NCBI RefSeq assembly: GCF_018327685.1
Contig: NZ_BNEL01000003.1
Coordinates: 248,001-312,000 of the forward strand
Origin: Streptomyces sp. TS71-3
GTDB lineage: Bacteria; Actinomycetota; Actinomycetes; Streptomycetales; Streptomycetaceae
Length of the DNA: 64,000 bases
Direction of reading: 5' to 3'
Of the stretch, positions 63,728 to 64,000 are shown piece after piece. The notes under the pieces were generated by a model, which ran no database searches, was not told the origin of the DNA, and saw only the letters and a program-made list of their open reading frames with translations. The position numbers were made by a program, and so were the translations under genes. Numbering within the stretch: position 1 is the stretch's first letter; every line of letters starts with the position of its first letter.

Positions 63728-64000
63728 CGTGCTGTTTCTCCCTGTCCTCCGCCGACACCCGGAGCGGGCTCCTGGGCGGTGTCGCGCGTTGTGATGTGCC
63801 GGCAAGTCCTCATGGAGACGGGTGGGCGGCCGGACGAGCTCGAAGCGGTCCCCGGGCGGCCGCCCCTGGGGGTCGGCCGCGGCTTCGGGTCCCGCTCACT
63901 CCGGTACTGCTGAAGGGTGGCGCACCCGGCGCCGGTGTCGGTCGGCGGCATGCCCCGCCCGTGTTCCGGGCCTCGCCGGATACGAGGGTGGCGGCCGGGA
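63728..64000. other. Region upstream of the MFS fusion gene, to window end
   Basis: It should contain the exporter's promoter. No frame has a credible ribosome site or family match. Any divergent or upstream regulator gene lies beyond the window. Confidence 0.4.

Overview
The window is high-GC actinobacterial DNA and almost certainly comes from a Streptomyces chromosome. Supporting signs are the strong G/C third-position bias, GTG and TTG starts, a four-gene conservon (CvnA-D), a HrdD-type sigma factor preceded by a perfect sigma-R promoter, DUF6227 and GYD proteins, many secreted hydrolases, and the interspersed repeat GGGGCGCGGGGAACTGCGC. I saw no rRNA, tRNA, CRISPR array or intact insertion sequence. 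Only one confident gene appears to contain the rare leucine codon TTA.

Layout. 1-6.1 kb: the tail of an unknown gene, a small hypothetical, an LtrA membrane protein, a P1 peptidase, a secreted L,D-transpeptidase lipoprotein and a DUF6227 protein. 6.1-11.1 kb: a 234-bp IS630-type MITE, then the fructose operon fruR-fruK-fruA on the minus strand. 11.2-14.2 kb: hrdD with its sigma-R promoter, a GNAT acetyltransferase, a MarR regulator and a second MITE copy. 14.2-18 kb: intergenic repeats, a DHA2 drug exporter and a TetR regulator. 18-30.4 kb: mostly secreted enzymes (M6 protease, I36 inhibitor, GH87-like glucanase, RraA-like protein, Tat-exported alpha/beta hydrolase, M1 peptidase), plus two gene remnants fused tail to tail (TetR/SDR) and a frameshifted DUF899 gene. 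30.4-36.7 kb: a PhzF protein and a CvnA-D operon headed by an MHYT membrane sensor. 37.2-42.4 kb: an ABC exporter operon ending in a YncE/phosphoesterase fusion. 42.5-50 kb: aldehyde dehydrogenase, bleomycin-hydrolase-type aminopeptidase, GYD and DJ-1/PfpI proteins, a substrate-binding-protein/GNAT fusion and an APH-type kinase. 50-64 kb: a secreted protein-arginine deiminase, a lactate permease, an ArsR/aldo-keto reductase pair, a mycothiol-dependent-isomerase-like protein, two more DHA2 transporters (one with a C-terminal domain array) and a second M1 peptidase.

The most distinctive structural signal is a repeated pattern. At several genes (unknown gene at 1-153, P1 peptidase, hrdD, the truncated TetR, the aldo/keto reductase and, more weakly, RraA and the intact TetR) the last few codons plus the stop codon have been tandemly amplified downstream, with the stop mutated in most copies. 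Other points of note are two MITE copies in CTAG targets, one landing exactly on a stop codon; a deletion scar that removed the 5' halves of a divergent TetR/SDR pair; GTCACC-N9-GGTGAC dyads before the alpha/beta hydrolase; a substrate-binding-protein/acetyltransferase fusion; and a bacterial protein-arginine deiminase with the whole catalytic set.
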